A DNA stretch of 64,000 nucleotides from Craterostigma plantagineum. Its lineage: Eukaryota; Streptophyta; Magnoliopsida; Lamiales; Linderniaceae. Below, one piece after another: positions 13,765-27,680 of this stretch. Location of the stretch: the NCBI GenBank assembly GCA_027422505.1, contig JAPQWV010000325.1:496001-560000 (forward strand), read 5' to 3'. Numbering within the stretch: position 1 is the stretch's first letter; each line of letters starts with the position of its first letter. A program made the position numbers and the translations under genes. A model generated the notes under the pieces. That model was not told the DNA's origin and searched no databases. It was given only the letters and a program-made list of their open reading frames with translations.

Positions 13765-14523
13765 ATTCTAGATAATCAAGTTGACTTTCCAGAAGAATTT
13801 GAATCAGGGTCGTCCGACTTGTCAATCGATAGTCATAGTCAAAATTTTGCAGAGTGCCGGTTTCGGCCGATTCCACTCGGACACAACCCTAAGTTAGAAT
13901 TCGGCGAATTTTCATGGTCGATGGACTTCGAATAGGGACTAACGTAAAAAATACAAATTCTAGATAATCAAGTTGCCTTTCCGTAGGAATTTGAATCAGG
14001 GTTGTCCGACTTGTCAATCGAAAGTTATAGTCAAAATCGTGCAGACTGCCGATTTAGGTCGATTCCACTCGGACAGCAACCCTATGTCAGAATCGGGCGA
14101 TTTTTCGAGGTCGATGGACTTCGAATCGGGACTAACTTAAAACATAAAAATTCTAGGTAATCAAGTTGACTTTCCAGAAGAATTTGAATCAGGGTCGTCC
14201 GATTTGTCAAGTTATAGTCAAAACCGTGCAGACTGCCGGTTTAAGCCGCTTCCACTCGGACAACAAAGTTAGAATCGGGCGAATTTTCGAGGTCGAGGGA
14301 CTTCGAATCGGTACTAATTTAAAACACACAAATGCTAGATAATCAAGTTGGCTTTCCAAAGGAATTTGAATAAGTGTCGTCCGACTTGACAATCGAAAGT
14401 TATAGTCAAAACGTGCAGACTGCCGGTTTAGGCCGATTCCACTCGGACAGCAACCCTATGTCAGAATCGGGCGATTTTTCGAGATCGATGGACTTCGAAT
14501 CGGGACTAAATTAAAACATAAAA
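13765..14523. repeat. Extra A-B-C-D module inside the 8-mer block
   Basis: A 759-bp four-monomer module sits between the fourth and fifth 8-mer copies, so the D' to D' spacing there is 2277 bp instead of about 1518. It carries class C and D, not C' and D', marks. This is the expected product of unequal exchange shifted by half an HOR. Confidence 0.9.
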
Positions 14524-17500
14524 ATTCTAGATAATCAAGTTGACTTTCCAGAAGAATTTGAATCAGGGTCGTCCGACTTGTCAATCGATAGTCATAGTCA
14601 AAATTTGCAGAGTGCCGGTTTCGGCCGATTCCACTCGGACATCAACCCTAAGTTAGAATTCGGCGAATTTTCATGGTCGATGGACTTCGAATAGGGACTA
14701 ACGTAAGAAATACAAATTCTAGATAATCAAGTTGCCTTTCCGTAGGAATTTGAATCAGGGTCTCCGACTTGTCAATCGAAAGTTATAGTCAAAATCGTGC
14801 AGACTGCCGATTTAGGTCGATTCCACTCGGACAGCAACCCTATGTCAGAATCGGGCGATTTTTCGAGGTCGATGGACTTCGAATCGGGACTAACTTAAAA
14901 CATAAAAATTCTAGGTAATCAAGTTGACTTTCCAGAAGAATTTGAATCAGGGTCGTCCGATTTGTCAAGTTATAGTCAAAACCGTGCAGACTGCCGGTTT
15001 AAGCCGCTTCCACTCGGACAACAAAGTCAGAATCGGGCGAATTTTCGAGGTCGAGGTACTTCGAATCGGTACTAATTTAAAACAAACAAATGCTAGATAA
15101 TCAAGTTGGCTTTCCAAAGGAATTTGAATCAGTGTCGTCCGACTTGTCAATCGAAAGTTATAGTCAAAACGTGCAGACTGCCGGTTTAGGCCGATTCCAC
15201 TCGGACAGCAACCCTATGTCAGAATCGGGCGATTTTTCGAGATCGATGGACTTCGAATCGGAACTAACTTAAAACATTAAAATTCTAGATAATCAAGTTG
15301 GATTTCCATAAGAATTTGAATCAGGGTCGTCCGACTTGTCAATCGATAGTTATAGTCAAAATTGTGCAGACTGCCGGTTTCGGCCGATTCCACTCGGACA
15401 ACAACCCTAAGTTAGAATCCGGCGAATTTTCATGGTCGATGGACTTCGAATAGGGACTAACGTAAAAAATACAAATTCTAGATAATCAAGTTGCCTTTCC
15501 GTAGGAATTTGAATCAGGGTTGTCCGACTTGTCAATCGAAAGTTATAGTCAAAATCGTGCAGACTGCCGATTTAGGTCGATTCCACTCGGACAGCAACCC
15601 TATGTCAGAATCGGGCGATTTTTCGAGGTCGATGGACTTCGAATCGGGACTAACTTAAAACATAAAAATTCTAGGTAATCAAGTTGACTTTCCAGAAGAA
15701 TTTGAATCAGGGTCGTCCGATTTGTCAAGTTATAGTCAAAACCGTGCAGACTGCCGGTTTAAGCCGCTTCCACTCGGACAACAAAGTCAGAATCGGGCGA
15801 ATTTTCGAGGTCGAGGGACTTCGAATCGGTACTAATTTAAAACACACAAATGCTAGATAATCAAGTTGGCTTTCCAAAGGAATTTGAATAAGTGTCGTCC
15901 GACTTGACAATCGAAAGTTATAGTCAAAACGTGCAGACTGCCAGTTTAGGCCGATTCCACTCGGACAGCAACCCTATGTCAGAATCGGGCGATTTTTCGA
16001 GATCGATGGACTTCGAATCGGGACTAAATTAAAACATAAAAATTCTAGATAATCAAGTTGACTTTCCAGAAGAATTTGAATCAGGGTCGTCCGACTTGTC
16101 AATCGATAGTCATAGTCAAAATTTTGCAGAGTGCCGGTTTCGGCCGATTCCACTCGGACATCAACCCTAAGTTAGAATTCGGCGAATTTTCATGGTCGAT
16201 GGACTTCGAATAGGGACTAACGTAAGAAATACAAATTCTAGATAATCAAGTTGCCTTTCCGTAGGAATTTGAATCAGGGTTCTCCGACTTGTCAATCGAA
16301 AGTTATAGTCAAAATCGTGCAGACTGCCGATTTAGGTCGATTCCACTCGGACAGCAACCCTATATCAGAATCGGGCGATTTTTCGAGGTCGATGGACTTC
16401 GAATCGGGACTAACTTAAAACATAAAAATTCTAGGTAATCAAGTTGACCTTCCAGAAGAATTTGAATCAGGGTCGTCCGATTTGTCAAGTTATAGTCAAA
16501 ACCGTGCAGACTGCAGGTTTAAGCCGCTTCCACTCGGACAACAAAGTCAGAATCGGGCGAATTTTCGAGGTCGAGGTACTTCGAATCGGTACTAATTTAA
16601 GACAAACAAATGCTAGATAATCAAGTTGGCTTTCCAAAGGAATTTGAATCAGTGTCGTCCGACTTGTCAATCGAAAGTTATAGTCAAAACGTGCAGACTG
16701 CCGGTTTAGGCCGATTCCACTCGGACAGCAACCCTATGTCAGAATCGGGCGATTTTCGAGATCGATGGACTTCGAATCGGGACTAACTTAAAACATTAAA
16801 ATTCTAGATAATCAAGTTGGATTTCCATAAGAATTTGAATCAGGGTCGTCCGACTTGTCAATCGATAGTTATAGTCAAAATTGTGCAGACTGCCGGTTTC
16901 GGCCGATTCCACTCGGACAACAACCCTAAGTTCGAATCCGGCGAATTTTCATGGTCGATGGACTTCGAATAGGGACTAACGTAAAAAATACAAATTCTAG
17001 ATAATCAAGTTGCCTTTCCGTAGGAATTTGAATCAGGGTTGTCCGACTTGTCAATCGAAAGTTATAGTCAAAATCGTGCAGACTGCCGATTTAGGTCGAT
17101 TCCACTCGGACAGCAACCCTATGTCAGAATCGGGCGATTTTTCGAGGTCGATGGACTTCGAATCGGGACTAACTTAAAACATAAAAATTCTAGGTAATCA
17201 AGTTGACTTTCCAGAAGAATTTGAATCAGGGTCGTCCGATTTGTCAAGTTATAGTCAAAACCGTGCAGACTGCCGGTTTAAGCCGCTTCCACTCGGACAA
17301 CAAAGTTAGAATCGGGCGAATTTTCGAGGTCGAGGGACTTCGAATCGGTACTAATTTAAAACACACAAATGCTAGATAATCAAGTTGGCTTTCCAAAGGA
17401 ATTTGAATAAGTGTCGTCCGACTTGTCAATCGAAAGTTATAGTCAAAACGTGCAGACTGCCGGTTTAGGCCGATTCCACTCGGACAGCAACCCTATGTCA

Positions 17501-20500
17501 GAATCGGGCGATTTTTCGAGATCGATGGACTTCGAATCGGGACTAAATTAAAACATAAAAATTCTAGATAATCAAGTTGACTTTCCAGAAGAATTTGAAT
17601 CAGGGTCGTCCGACTTGTCAATCGATAGTCATAGTCAAAATTTTGCAGAGTGCCGGTTTCGGCCGATTCCACTCGGACATCAACCCTAAGTTAGAATTCG
17701 GCGAATTTTCATGGTCGATGGACTTCGAATAGGGACTAACGTAAGAAATACAAATTCTAGATAATCAAGTTGCCTTTCCGTAGGAATTTGAATCAGGGTT
17801 CTCCGACTTGTCAATCGAAAGTTATAGTCAAAATCGTGCAGACTGCCGATTTAGGTCGATTCCACTCGGACAGCAACCCTATATCAGAATCGGGCGATTT
17901 TTCGAGGTCGATGGACTTCGAATCGGGACTAACTTAAAACATAAAAATTCTAGGTAATCAAGTTGACCTTCCAGAAGAATTTGAATCAGGGTCGTCCGAT
18001 TTGTCAAGTTATAGTCAAAACCGTGCAGACTGCAGGTTTAAGCCGCTTCCACTCGGACAACAAAGTCAGAATCGGGCGAATTTTCGAGGTCGAGGGACTT
18101 CGAATCGGTACTAATTTAAAACAAACAAATGCTAGATAATCAAGTTGGCTTTCCAAAGGAATTTGAATCAGTGTCGTCCGACTTGTCAATCGAAAGTTAT
18201 AGTCAAAACGTGCAGACTGCCGGTTTAGGCCGATTCCACTCGGACAGCAACCCTATGTCAGAATCGGGCGATTTTCCGAGATCGATGGACTTCGAATCGG
18301 GACTAACTTAAAACATTAAAATTCTAGATAATCAAGTGGATTTCCATAAGAATTTGAATCAGGGTCGTCCGACTTGTCAATCGATAGTTATAGTCAAAAT
18401 TGTGCAGACTGCCGGTTTCGGCCGATTCCACTCGGACAACAACCCTAAGTTCGAATCCGGCGAATTTTCATGGTTGATGGACTTCAAATAGGGACTAACG
18501 TAAAAAATACAAATTCTAGATAATCAAGTTGCCTTTCCGTAGGAATTTGAATCAGGGTTGTCCGACTTGTCAATCGAAAGTTATAGTCAAAATCGTGCAG
18601 ACTGCCGATTTAGGTCGATTCCACTCGGACAGCAACCCTATGTCAGAATCGGGCGATTTTTCGAGGTCGATGGACTTCGAATCGGGACTAACTTAAAACA
18701 TAAAAATTCTAGGTAATCAAGTTGACTTTCCAGAAAATTTGAATCAGGGTCGTCCGATTTGTCAAGTTATAGTCAAAACCGTGCAGACTGCCGGTTTAAG
18801 CCGCTTCCACTCGGACAACAAAGTTAGAATCGGGTGAATTTTCGAGGTCGAGGGACTTCGAATCGGTACTAATTTAAAACACACAAATGCTAGATAATCA
18901 AGTTGGCTTTCCAAAGGAATTTGAATAAGTGTCGTCCGACTTGACAATCGAAAGTTATAGTCAAAACGTGCAGACTGCCGGTTTAGGCCGATTCCACTCG
19001 GACAGCAACCCTATGTCAGAATCGGGCGATTTTTCGAGATCGATGGACTTCGAATCGGGACTAAATTAAAACATAAAAATTCTAGATAATCAAGTTGACT
19101 TTCCAGAAGAATTTGAATCAGGGTCGTCCGACTTGTCAATCGATAGTCATAGTCAAATTTTGCAGAGTGCCGGTTTCGGCCGATTCCACTCGGACATCAA
19201 CCCTAAGTTAGAATTCGGCGAATTTTCATGGTCGATGGACTTCGAATAGGGACTAACGTAAGAAATACAAATTCTAGATAATCAAGTTGCCTTTCCGTAG
19301 GAATTTGAATCAGGGTTCTCCGACTTGTCAATCGAAAGTTATAGTCAAAATCGTGCAGACTGCCGATTTAGGTCGATTCCACTCGGACAGCAACCCTATG
19401 TCAGAATCGGGCGATTTTTCGAGGTCGATGGACTTCGAATCGGGACTAACTTAAAACATAAAAATTCTAGGTAATCAAGTTGACCTTCCAGAAGAATTTG
19501 AATCAGGGTCGTCCGATTTGTCAAGTTATAGTCAAAACCGTGCAGACTGCAGGTTTAAGCCGCTTCCACTCGGACAACAAAGTCAGAATCGGGCGAATTT
19601 TCGAGGTCGAGGTACTTCGAATCGGTACTAATTTAAAACAAACAAATGCTAGATAATCAAGTTGGCTTTCCAAAGGAATTTGAATCAGTGTCGTCCGACT
19701 TGTCAATCGAAAGTTATAGTCAAAACGTGCAGACTGCCGGTTTAGGCCGATTCCACTCGGACAGCAACCCTATGTCAGAATCGGGCGATTTTCCGAGATC
19801 GATGGACTTCGAATCGGAACTAACTTAAAACATTAAAATTCTAGATAATCAAGTTGGATTTCCATAAGAATTTGAATCAGGGTCGTCCGACTTGTCAATC
19901 GATAGTTATAGTCAAAATTGTGCAGACTGCCGGTTTCGGCCGATTCCACTCGGACAACAACCCTAAGTTCGAATCCGGCGAATTTTCATGGTTGATGGAC
20001 TTCGAATAGGGACTAACGTAAAAAATACAAATTCTAGATAATCAAGTTGCCTTTCCGTAGGAATTTGAATCAGGGTTGTCCGACTTGTCAATCGAAAGTT
20101 ATAGTCAAAATCGTGCAGACTGCCGATTTAGGTCGATTCCACTCGGACAGCAACCCTATGTCAGAATCGGGCGATTTTTCGAGGTCGATGGACTTCGAAT
20201 CGGGACTAACTTAAAACATAAAAATTCTAGGTAATCAAGTTGACTTTCCAGAAGAATTTGAATCAGGGTCGTCCGATTTGTCAAGTTATAGTCAAAACCG
20301 TGCAGACTGCCGGTTTAAGCCGCTTCCACTCGGACAACAAAGTCAGAATCGGGCGAATTTTCGAGGTCGAGGGACTTCGAATCGGTACTAATTTAAAACA
20401 CACAAATGCTAGATAATCAAGTTGGCTTTCCAAAGGAATTTGAATAAGTGTCGTCCGACTTGACAATCGAAAGTTATAGTCAAAACGTGCAGACTGCCAG

Positions 20501-20597
20501 TTTAGGCCGATTCCACTCGGACAGCAACCCTATGTCAGAATCGGGCGATTTTTCGAGATCGATGGACTTCGAATCGGGACTAAATTAAAACATAAAA

Positions 20598-20983
20598 ATT
20601 CTAGATAATCAAGTTGACTTTCCAGAAGAATTTGAATCAGGGTCGTCCGACTTGTCAATCGATAGTCATAGTCAAAATTGTGCAGACTGCCGGTTTCGGC
20701 CGATTCCACTCGGACAGCAACCCTAAGTTAGAATTCGGCGAATTTTCATGGTCGATGGACTTCGAATAGGGACTAACGTAAGAAATACAAATTCTAGATA
20801 ATCAAGTTGCCTTTCCGTAGGAATTTGAATCAGGGTTCTCCGACTTGTCAATCGAAAGTTATAGTCAAAATCGTGCAGACTGCCGATTTAGGTCGATTCC
20901 ACTCGGACAGCAACCCTATGTCAGAATCGGGCGATTTTTCGAGGTCGATGGACTTCGAATCGGGACTAACTTAAAACATAAAA
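20598..20983. repeat. A-B pair joining the 8-mer block to the next block
   Basis: Two monomers continuing the 8-mer order, after which the expected C' is replaced at 20984 by a short C monomer. This is the HOR switch point. Confidence 0.85.
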
Positions 20984-22451
20984 ATTCTAGGTAATCAAGT
21001 TATAGTCAAAACCGTGCAGACTACCGATTTTAAGACGCTTCCACTCGGACAACAAAGTCAGAATCGGGCGAATTTTCGAAGTCGATGGACTTCGAATCGG
21101 TACTAATTTAAAACAAACAAATTCTAGATAATCAAGTTGGTTTTCCAAAAGAATTTGAATCAGTGTCGTCCGACTTGTCAATCGAAAGTTATAGTCAAAA
21201 TGTGCAGACTGCCGATTTAGGCCGATTCCACTCGGACAGCAACCCTATGTCAGAATCGGGCGATTTTTCGAGGTCGATGGACTTCGAATCGGGACTAACT
21301 TAAAACATTAAAATTCTAGATAATCAAGTTGGATTTCCATAAGAATTTGAATCAGGGTCGTCCGACTTGTCAATCGAAGTTATAGTCAAAATTGTGCAGA
21401 CTGCCGGTTTCGGCCGATTCCACTCGGACAGCAACCCTAAGTTAGAATTCGGCGAAATTTTCAAGGTCGATGGACTTCGAATCGGGACTAACGTAAAAAA
21501 TAAAAATTCTAGATAATCAAGTTGTCTTTCCAAAGGAATTTGAATCAGGGTTGTCCAACTTTTCAATCGAAAGTTATAGTCAAAATCGTGCAGACTGCCG
21601 ATTTAGGTCGATTCCACTCGGACAGCAACCCTATGTCAGAATCGGGCGATTTTTCGAGGTCGATGGACTTCGAATCGGGACTAACTTAAAACATAAAAAT
21701 TCTAGGTAATCAAGTTGAATTTCCTGAAGAATTTGAATCAGGGTCGTCCGATTTGTCAAGTTATAGTCAAAATCGTGCAGACTGTCGGTTTAAGCCGCTT
21801 CCACTCGGACAACAACCCTAAGTTCGAATCGGGCGAATTTTCGAGGTCGAGGGACTTCGAATCGGTACAAATTTAAAACAAACAAATGCTAGATAATCAA
21901 GTTGGCTTTCCAAAGGAATTTGAATCAGTGTCGTCCGACTTGTCAATCGAAAGTTATAGTCAAAATGTGCAGACTGCCGATTTAGGTCGATTCCACTCGG
22001 ACAGCAACCCTATGTCAGAATCGGGCGATTTTTCGAGGTCGATGGACTTCCAATTGGGACTAACTTAAAACATAAAAATTCTAGGTAATCAAGTTGACTT
22101 TCCAGAAGAATTTGAATCAGGGTCGTCCGATTTGTCAAGTTATAGTCAAAACCGTGCAGAGTGCCGGTTTAAGCCGCTTCCACTCGGACAACAAAGTCAG
22201 AATCGGGCGAATTTTCGAGGTCGAGGGACTTCGAATCGGTACTAATTTAAAACACACAAATGCTAGATAATCAAGTTGGCTTTCCAAAGGAATTTGAATA
22301 AGTGTCGTCCGACTTGACAATCGAAAGTTATAGTCAAAACGTGCAGACTGCCAGTTTAGGCCGATTCCACTCGGATAGCAACCCTATGTCAGAATCGGGC
22401 GATTTTTCGAGATCGATGGACTTCGAATCGGGACTAAATTAAAACATAAAA
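20984..22451. repeat. Recurrent 1.46-kb block cs-Ds-A''-B''-C2-D2-C-D, copy 2
   Basis: Same eight-monomer order as at 3567, including the CTACCGATTTTAAGACGC short C monomer (one extra T) and the CTTCCAATTGGGAC mark in D2 near 22050. From 21699 it is also the start of the 18-mer. Confidence 0.88.
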
Positions 22452-25069
22452 ATTCTAGATAATCAAGTTGACTTTCCAGAAGAATTTGAATCAGGGTCGT
22501 CCGACTTGTCAATCGATAGTCATAGTCAAAATTGTGCAGACTGCCGGTTTCGGCCGATTCCACTCGGACAGCAACCCTAAGTTAGAATTCGGCGAATTTT
22601 CATGGTCGATGGACTTCGAATAGGGACTAACGTAAGAAATACAAATTCTAGATAATCAAGTTGCCTTTCCGTAGGAATTTGAATCAGGTTGTCCGACTTG
22701 TCAATCGAAAGTTATAGTCAAAATCGTGCAGACTGCCGATTTAGGTCGATTCCACTCGGACAGCAACCCTATGTCAGAATCGGGCGATTTTTCGAGGTCG
22801 ATGGACTTCGAATCGGGACTAACTTAAAACATAAAAATTCTAGGTAATCAAGTTGACTTTCCAGAAGAATTTGAATCAGGGTCGTCCGATTTGTCAAGTT
22901 ATAGTCAAAACCGTGCAGACTGCCGGTTTAAGCCGCTTCCACTCGGACAACAAAGTTAGACTCGGGCGAATTTTCGAGGTCGATGGACTTCGAATCGGTA
23001 CTAATTTAAAACACACAAATGCTAGATAATCAAGTTGGCTTTCCAAAGGAATTTGAATAAGTGTCGTCCGACTTGACAATCGAAAGTTATAGTCAAAACG
23101 TGCAGACTGCCAGTTTAGGCCGATTCCACTCGGACAGCAACCCTATGTCAGAATCGGGCGATTTTTCGAGATCGATGGACTTCGAATCGGGACTAAATTA
23201 AAACATAAAAATTCTAGATAATCAAGTTGACTTTCCAGAAGAATTTGAATCAGGGTCGTCCGACTTGTCAATCGATAGTCATAGTCAAAATTTTGCAGAG
23301 TGCCGGTTTCGGCCGATTCCACTCGGACATCAACCCTAAGTTAGAATTCGGCGAATTTTCATGGTCGATGGACTTCGAATAGGGACTAACGTAAGAAATA
23401 CAAATTCTAGATAATCAAGTTGCCTTTCCGTAGGAATTTGAATCAGGGTTCTCCGACTTGTCAATCGAAAGTTATAGTCAAAATCGTGCAGACTGCCGAT
23501 TTAGGTCGATTCCACTCGGACAGCAACCCTATATCAGAATAGGGCGATTTTTCGAGGTCGATGGACTTCGAATCGGGACTAACTTAAAACATAAAAATTC
23601 TAGGTAATCAAGTTGACCTCAAAACCGTGCAGACTACCGATTTAAGACGCTTCCACTCGGACAACAAAGTCAGAATCGGGCGAATTTTCGAAGTCGATGG
23701 ACTTCGAATCGGTACTAATTTAAAACACACAAATGCTAGATAATCAAGTTGGCTTTCCAAATGAATTTGAATAAGTGTCGTCCGACTTGACAATCGAAAG
23801 TTATAGTCAAAACGTGCAGACTGCCAGTTTAGGCCGATTCCACTCGGACAGCAACCCTATGTCAGAATCGGGCGATTTTTCGAGATCGATGGACTTCGAA
23901 TCGGGACTAAATTAAAACATAAAAATTCTAGATAATCAAGTTGACTTTCCAGAAGAATTTGAATCAGGGTCGTCAGACTTGTCAATCGATAGTCATAGTC
24001 AAAATTGTGCAGAGTGCCGGTTTCGGCCGATTCCACTCGGACAGCAACCCTAAGTTAGAATTCGGCGAATTTTCATGGTCGATGGACTTCGAATAGGGAC
24101 TAACGTAAGAAATACAAATTCTAGATAATCAAGTTGCCTTTCCGTAGGAATTTGAATCAGGGTTGTCCGACTTGTCAATCGAAAGTTATAGTCAAAATCG
24201 TGCAGACTGCCGATTTAGGTCGATTCCACTCGGACAGCAACCCTATGTCAGAATCGGGCGACTTTTCGAGGTCGATGGACTTCGAATCGGGACTAACTTA
24301 AAACATAAAAATTATAGGTAATCAAGTTGACTTTCCAGAAGAATTTGAATCAGGGTCGTCCGATTTGTCAAGTTATAGTCAAAACCGTGCAGACTGCCGG
24401 TTTAAGCCGCTTCCACTCGGACAACAAAGTTAGAATCGGGCGAATTTTCGAGGTCGAGGGACTTCGAATCGGTACTAATTTAAAACACACAAATGCTAGA
24501 TAATCAAGTTGGCTTTCCAAAGGAATTTGAATAAGTGTCGTCCGACTTGACAATCGAAAGTTATAGTCAAAACGTGCAGACTGCCAGTTTAGGCCGATTC
24601 CACTCGGACAGCAACCCTATGTCAGAATCGGGCGATTTTTCGAGATCGATGGACTTCGAATCGGGACTAAATTAAAACATAAAAATTCTAGATAATCAAG
24701 TTGACTTTCCAGAAGAATTTGAATCAGGGTCGTCCGACTTGTCAATCGATAGTCATAGTCAAAATTTTGCAGAGTGCCGGTTTCGGCCGATTCCACTCGG
24801 ACATCAACCCTAAGTTAGAATTCGGCGAATTTTCATGGTCGATGGACTTCGAATAGGGACTAACGTAAGAAATACAAATTCTAGATAATCAAGTTGCTTT
24901 CCGTAGGAATTTGAATCAGGGTTCTCCGACTTGTCAATCGAAAGTTATAGTCAAAATCGTGCAGACTGCCGATTTAGGTCGATTCCACTCGGACAGCAAC
25001 CCTATGTCAGAATCGGGCGATTTTTCGAGGTCGATGGACTTCGAATCGGGACTAACTTAAAACATAAAA
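21699..25069. repeat. 18-mer HOR copy (3371 bp)
   Basis: Order C2-D2-C-D-A-B-C-D-A-B-cs-D-A-B-C-D-A-B. This is the following 14-mer plus one additional A-B-C-D module (about 760 bp). The internal short C monomer near 23600 has the junction GTTGACC followed by TCAAAACCG. Confidence 0.88.
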
Positions 25070-27680
25070 ATTCTAGGTAATCAAGTTGAATTTCCTGAAG
25101 AATTTGAATCAGGGTCGTCCGATTTGTCAAGTTATAGTCAAAATCGTGCAGACTGTCGGTTTAAGCCGCTTCCACTCGGACAACAACCCTAAGTTCGAAT
25201 CGGGCGAATTTTCGAGGTCGAGGGACTTCGAATCGGTACAAATTTAAAACAAACAAATGCTAGATAATCAAGTTGGCTTTCCAAAGGAATTTGAATCAGT
25301 GTCGTCCGACTTGTCAATCGAAAGTTATAGTCAAAATGTGCAGACTGCCGATTTAGGTCGATTCCACTCGGACAGCAACCCTATGTCAGAATCGGGCGAT
25401 TTTTCGAGGTCGATGGACTTCCAATGGGACTAACTTAAAACATAAAAATTCTAGGTAATCAAGTTGACTTTCCAGAAGAATTTGAATCAGGGTCGTCCGA
25501 TTTGTCAAGTTATAGTCAAAACCGTGCAGAGTGCCGGTTTTAAGCCGCTTCCACTCGGACAACAAAGTCAGAATCGGGCGAATTTTCGAGGTCGAGGGAC
25601 TTCGAATCGGTACTAATTTAAAACACACAAATGCTAGATAATCAAGTTGGCTTTCCAAAGGAATTTGAATAAGTGTCGTCCTACTTGACAATCGAAAGTT
25701 ATAGTCAAAACGTGCAGACTGCCAGTTTAGGCCGATTCCACTCGGATAGCAACCCTATGTCAGAATCGGGCGATTTTTCGAGATCGATGGACTTCGAATC
25801 GGGACTAAATTAAAGCATAAAAATTCTAGATAATCAAGTTGACTTTCCAGAAGAATTTGAATCAGGGTCGTCCGACTTGTCAATCGATAGTCATAGTCAA
25901 AATTTTGCAGAGTGCCGGTTTCGGCCGATTCCACTCGGACATCAACCCTAAGTTAGAATTCGGCGAATTTTCATGGTCGATGGACTTCGAATAGGGACTA
26001 ACGTAAGAAATACAAATTCTAGATAATCAAGTTGCCTTTCCGTAGGAATTTGAATCAGGGTTCTCCGACTTGTCAATCGAAAGTTATAGTCAAAATCGTG
26101 CAGACTGCCGATTTAGGTCGATTCCACTCGGACAGCAACCCTATGTCAGAATCGGGCGATTTTTCGAGGTCGATGGACTTCGAATCGGGACTAACTTAAA
26201 ACATAAAAAATTCTAGGTAATCAAGTTGACCTCAAAACCGTGCAGACTACCGATTTAAGACGCTTCCACTCGGACAACAAAGTCAGAATCGGGCGAATTT
26301 TCGAGGTCGAGGGACTTCGAATCGGTACTAATTTAAAACACACAAATGCTAGATAATCAAGTTGGATTTCCAAAGAATTTGAATAAGTGTCGTCCTACTT
26401 GACAATCGAAAGTTATAGTCAAAACGTGCAGACTGCCAGTTTAGGCCGATTCCACTCGGACAGCAACCCTATGTCAGAATCGGGCGATTTTCGAGATCGA
26501 TGGACTTCGAATCGGGACTAAATTAAAACATAAAAATTCTAGATAATCAAGTTGACTTTCCAGAAGAATTTGAATCAGGGTCGTCAGACTTGTCAATCGA
26601 TAGTCATAGTCAAAATTGTGCAGAGTGCCGGTTTCGGCCGATTCCACTCGGACAGCAACCCTAAGTTAGAATTCGGCGAATTTTCATGGTCGATGGACTT
26701 CGAATAGGGACTAACGTAAGAAATACAAATTCTAGATAATCAAGTTGCCTTTCCGTAGGAATTTGAATCAGGGTTGTCCGACTTGTCAATCGAAAGTTAT
26801 AGTCAAAATCGTGCAGACTGCCGATTTAGGTCGATTCCACTCGGACAGCAACCCTATGTCAGAATCGGGCGATTTTTCGAGGTCGATGGACTTCGAATCG
26901 GGACTAACTTAAAACATAAAAATTATAGGTAATCAAGTTGACTTTCCAGAAGAATTTGAATCAGGGTCGTCCGATTTGTCAAGTTATAGTCAAAACCGTG
27001 CAGACTGCCGGTTTAAGCCGCTTCCACTCGGACAACAAAGTTAGAATCGGGCGAATTTTCGAGGTCGAGGGACTTCGAATCGGTACTAATTTAAAACACA
27101 CAAATGCTAGATAATCAAGTTGGCTTTCCAAAGGAATTTGAATAAGTGTCGTCCGACTTGACAATCGAAAGTTATAGTCAAAACGTGCAGACTGCCAGTT
27201 TAGGCCGATTCCACTCGGACAGCAACCCTATGTCAGAATCGGGCGATTTTTCGAGATCGATGGACTTCGAATCGGGACTAAATTAAAACATAAAAATTCT
27301 AGATAATCAAGTTGACTTTCCAGAAGAATTTGAATCAGGGTCGTCCGACTTGTCAATCGATAGTCATAGTCAAAATTTGCAGAGTGCCGGTTTCGGCCGA
27401 TTCCACTCGGACATCAACCCTAAGTTAGAATTCGGCGAATTTTCATGGTCGATGGACTTCGAATAGGGACTAACGTAAGAAATACAAATTCTAGATAATC
27501 AAGTTGCCTTTCCGTAGGAATTTGAATCAGGGTTCTCCGACTTGTCAATCGAAAGTTATAGTCAAAATCGTGCAGACTGCCGATTTAGGTCGATTCCACT
27601 CGGACAGCAACCCTATGTCAGAATCGGGCGATTTTTCGAGGTCGATGGACTTCGAATCGGGACTAACTTAAAACATAAAA
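25070..27680. repeat. 14-mer HOR, copy 1 (2611 bp)
   Basis: Order C2-D2-C-D-A-B-cs-D-A-B-C-D-A-B. The short C monomer starts at 26210 and is 136 bp long. D2 ends CTTCCAATGGGAC, one T shorter than the D2 of the previous unit. Confidence 0.9.

Larger units (their letters stand above)
7691..20597. repeat. 8-mer HOR block, period about 1518 bp
   Basis: Eight copies of the order A-B-C'-D'-A'-B-C-D start at 7691, 9210, 10727, 12245, 14524, 16042, 17561 and 19079. Copy lengths are 1519, 1517, 1518, 1520, 1518, 1519, 1518 and 1519 bp. A single extra A-B-C-D module (759 bp) lies at 13765-14523. The two halves of each copy are told apart by fixed differences: C' has GAGGTACTTCG where C has GAGGGACTTCG, D' has AATCAGTGTCG and D has AATAAGTGTCG, A' has GGATTTCCATAAG and TTCGAATCCGG where A has GACTTTCCAGAAG and TTAGAATTCGG. 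Equivalent copies look nearly identical over long stretches, so the 8-mer is the unit being homogenised. Confidence 0.95.
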
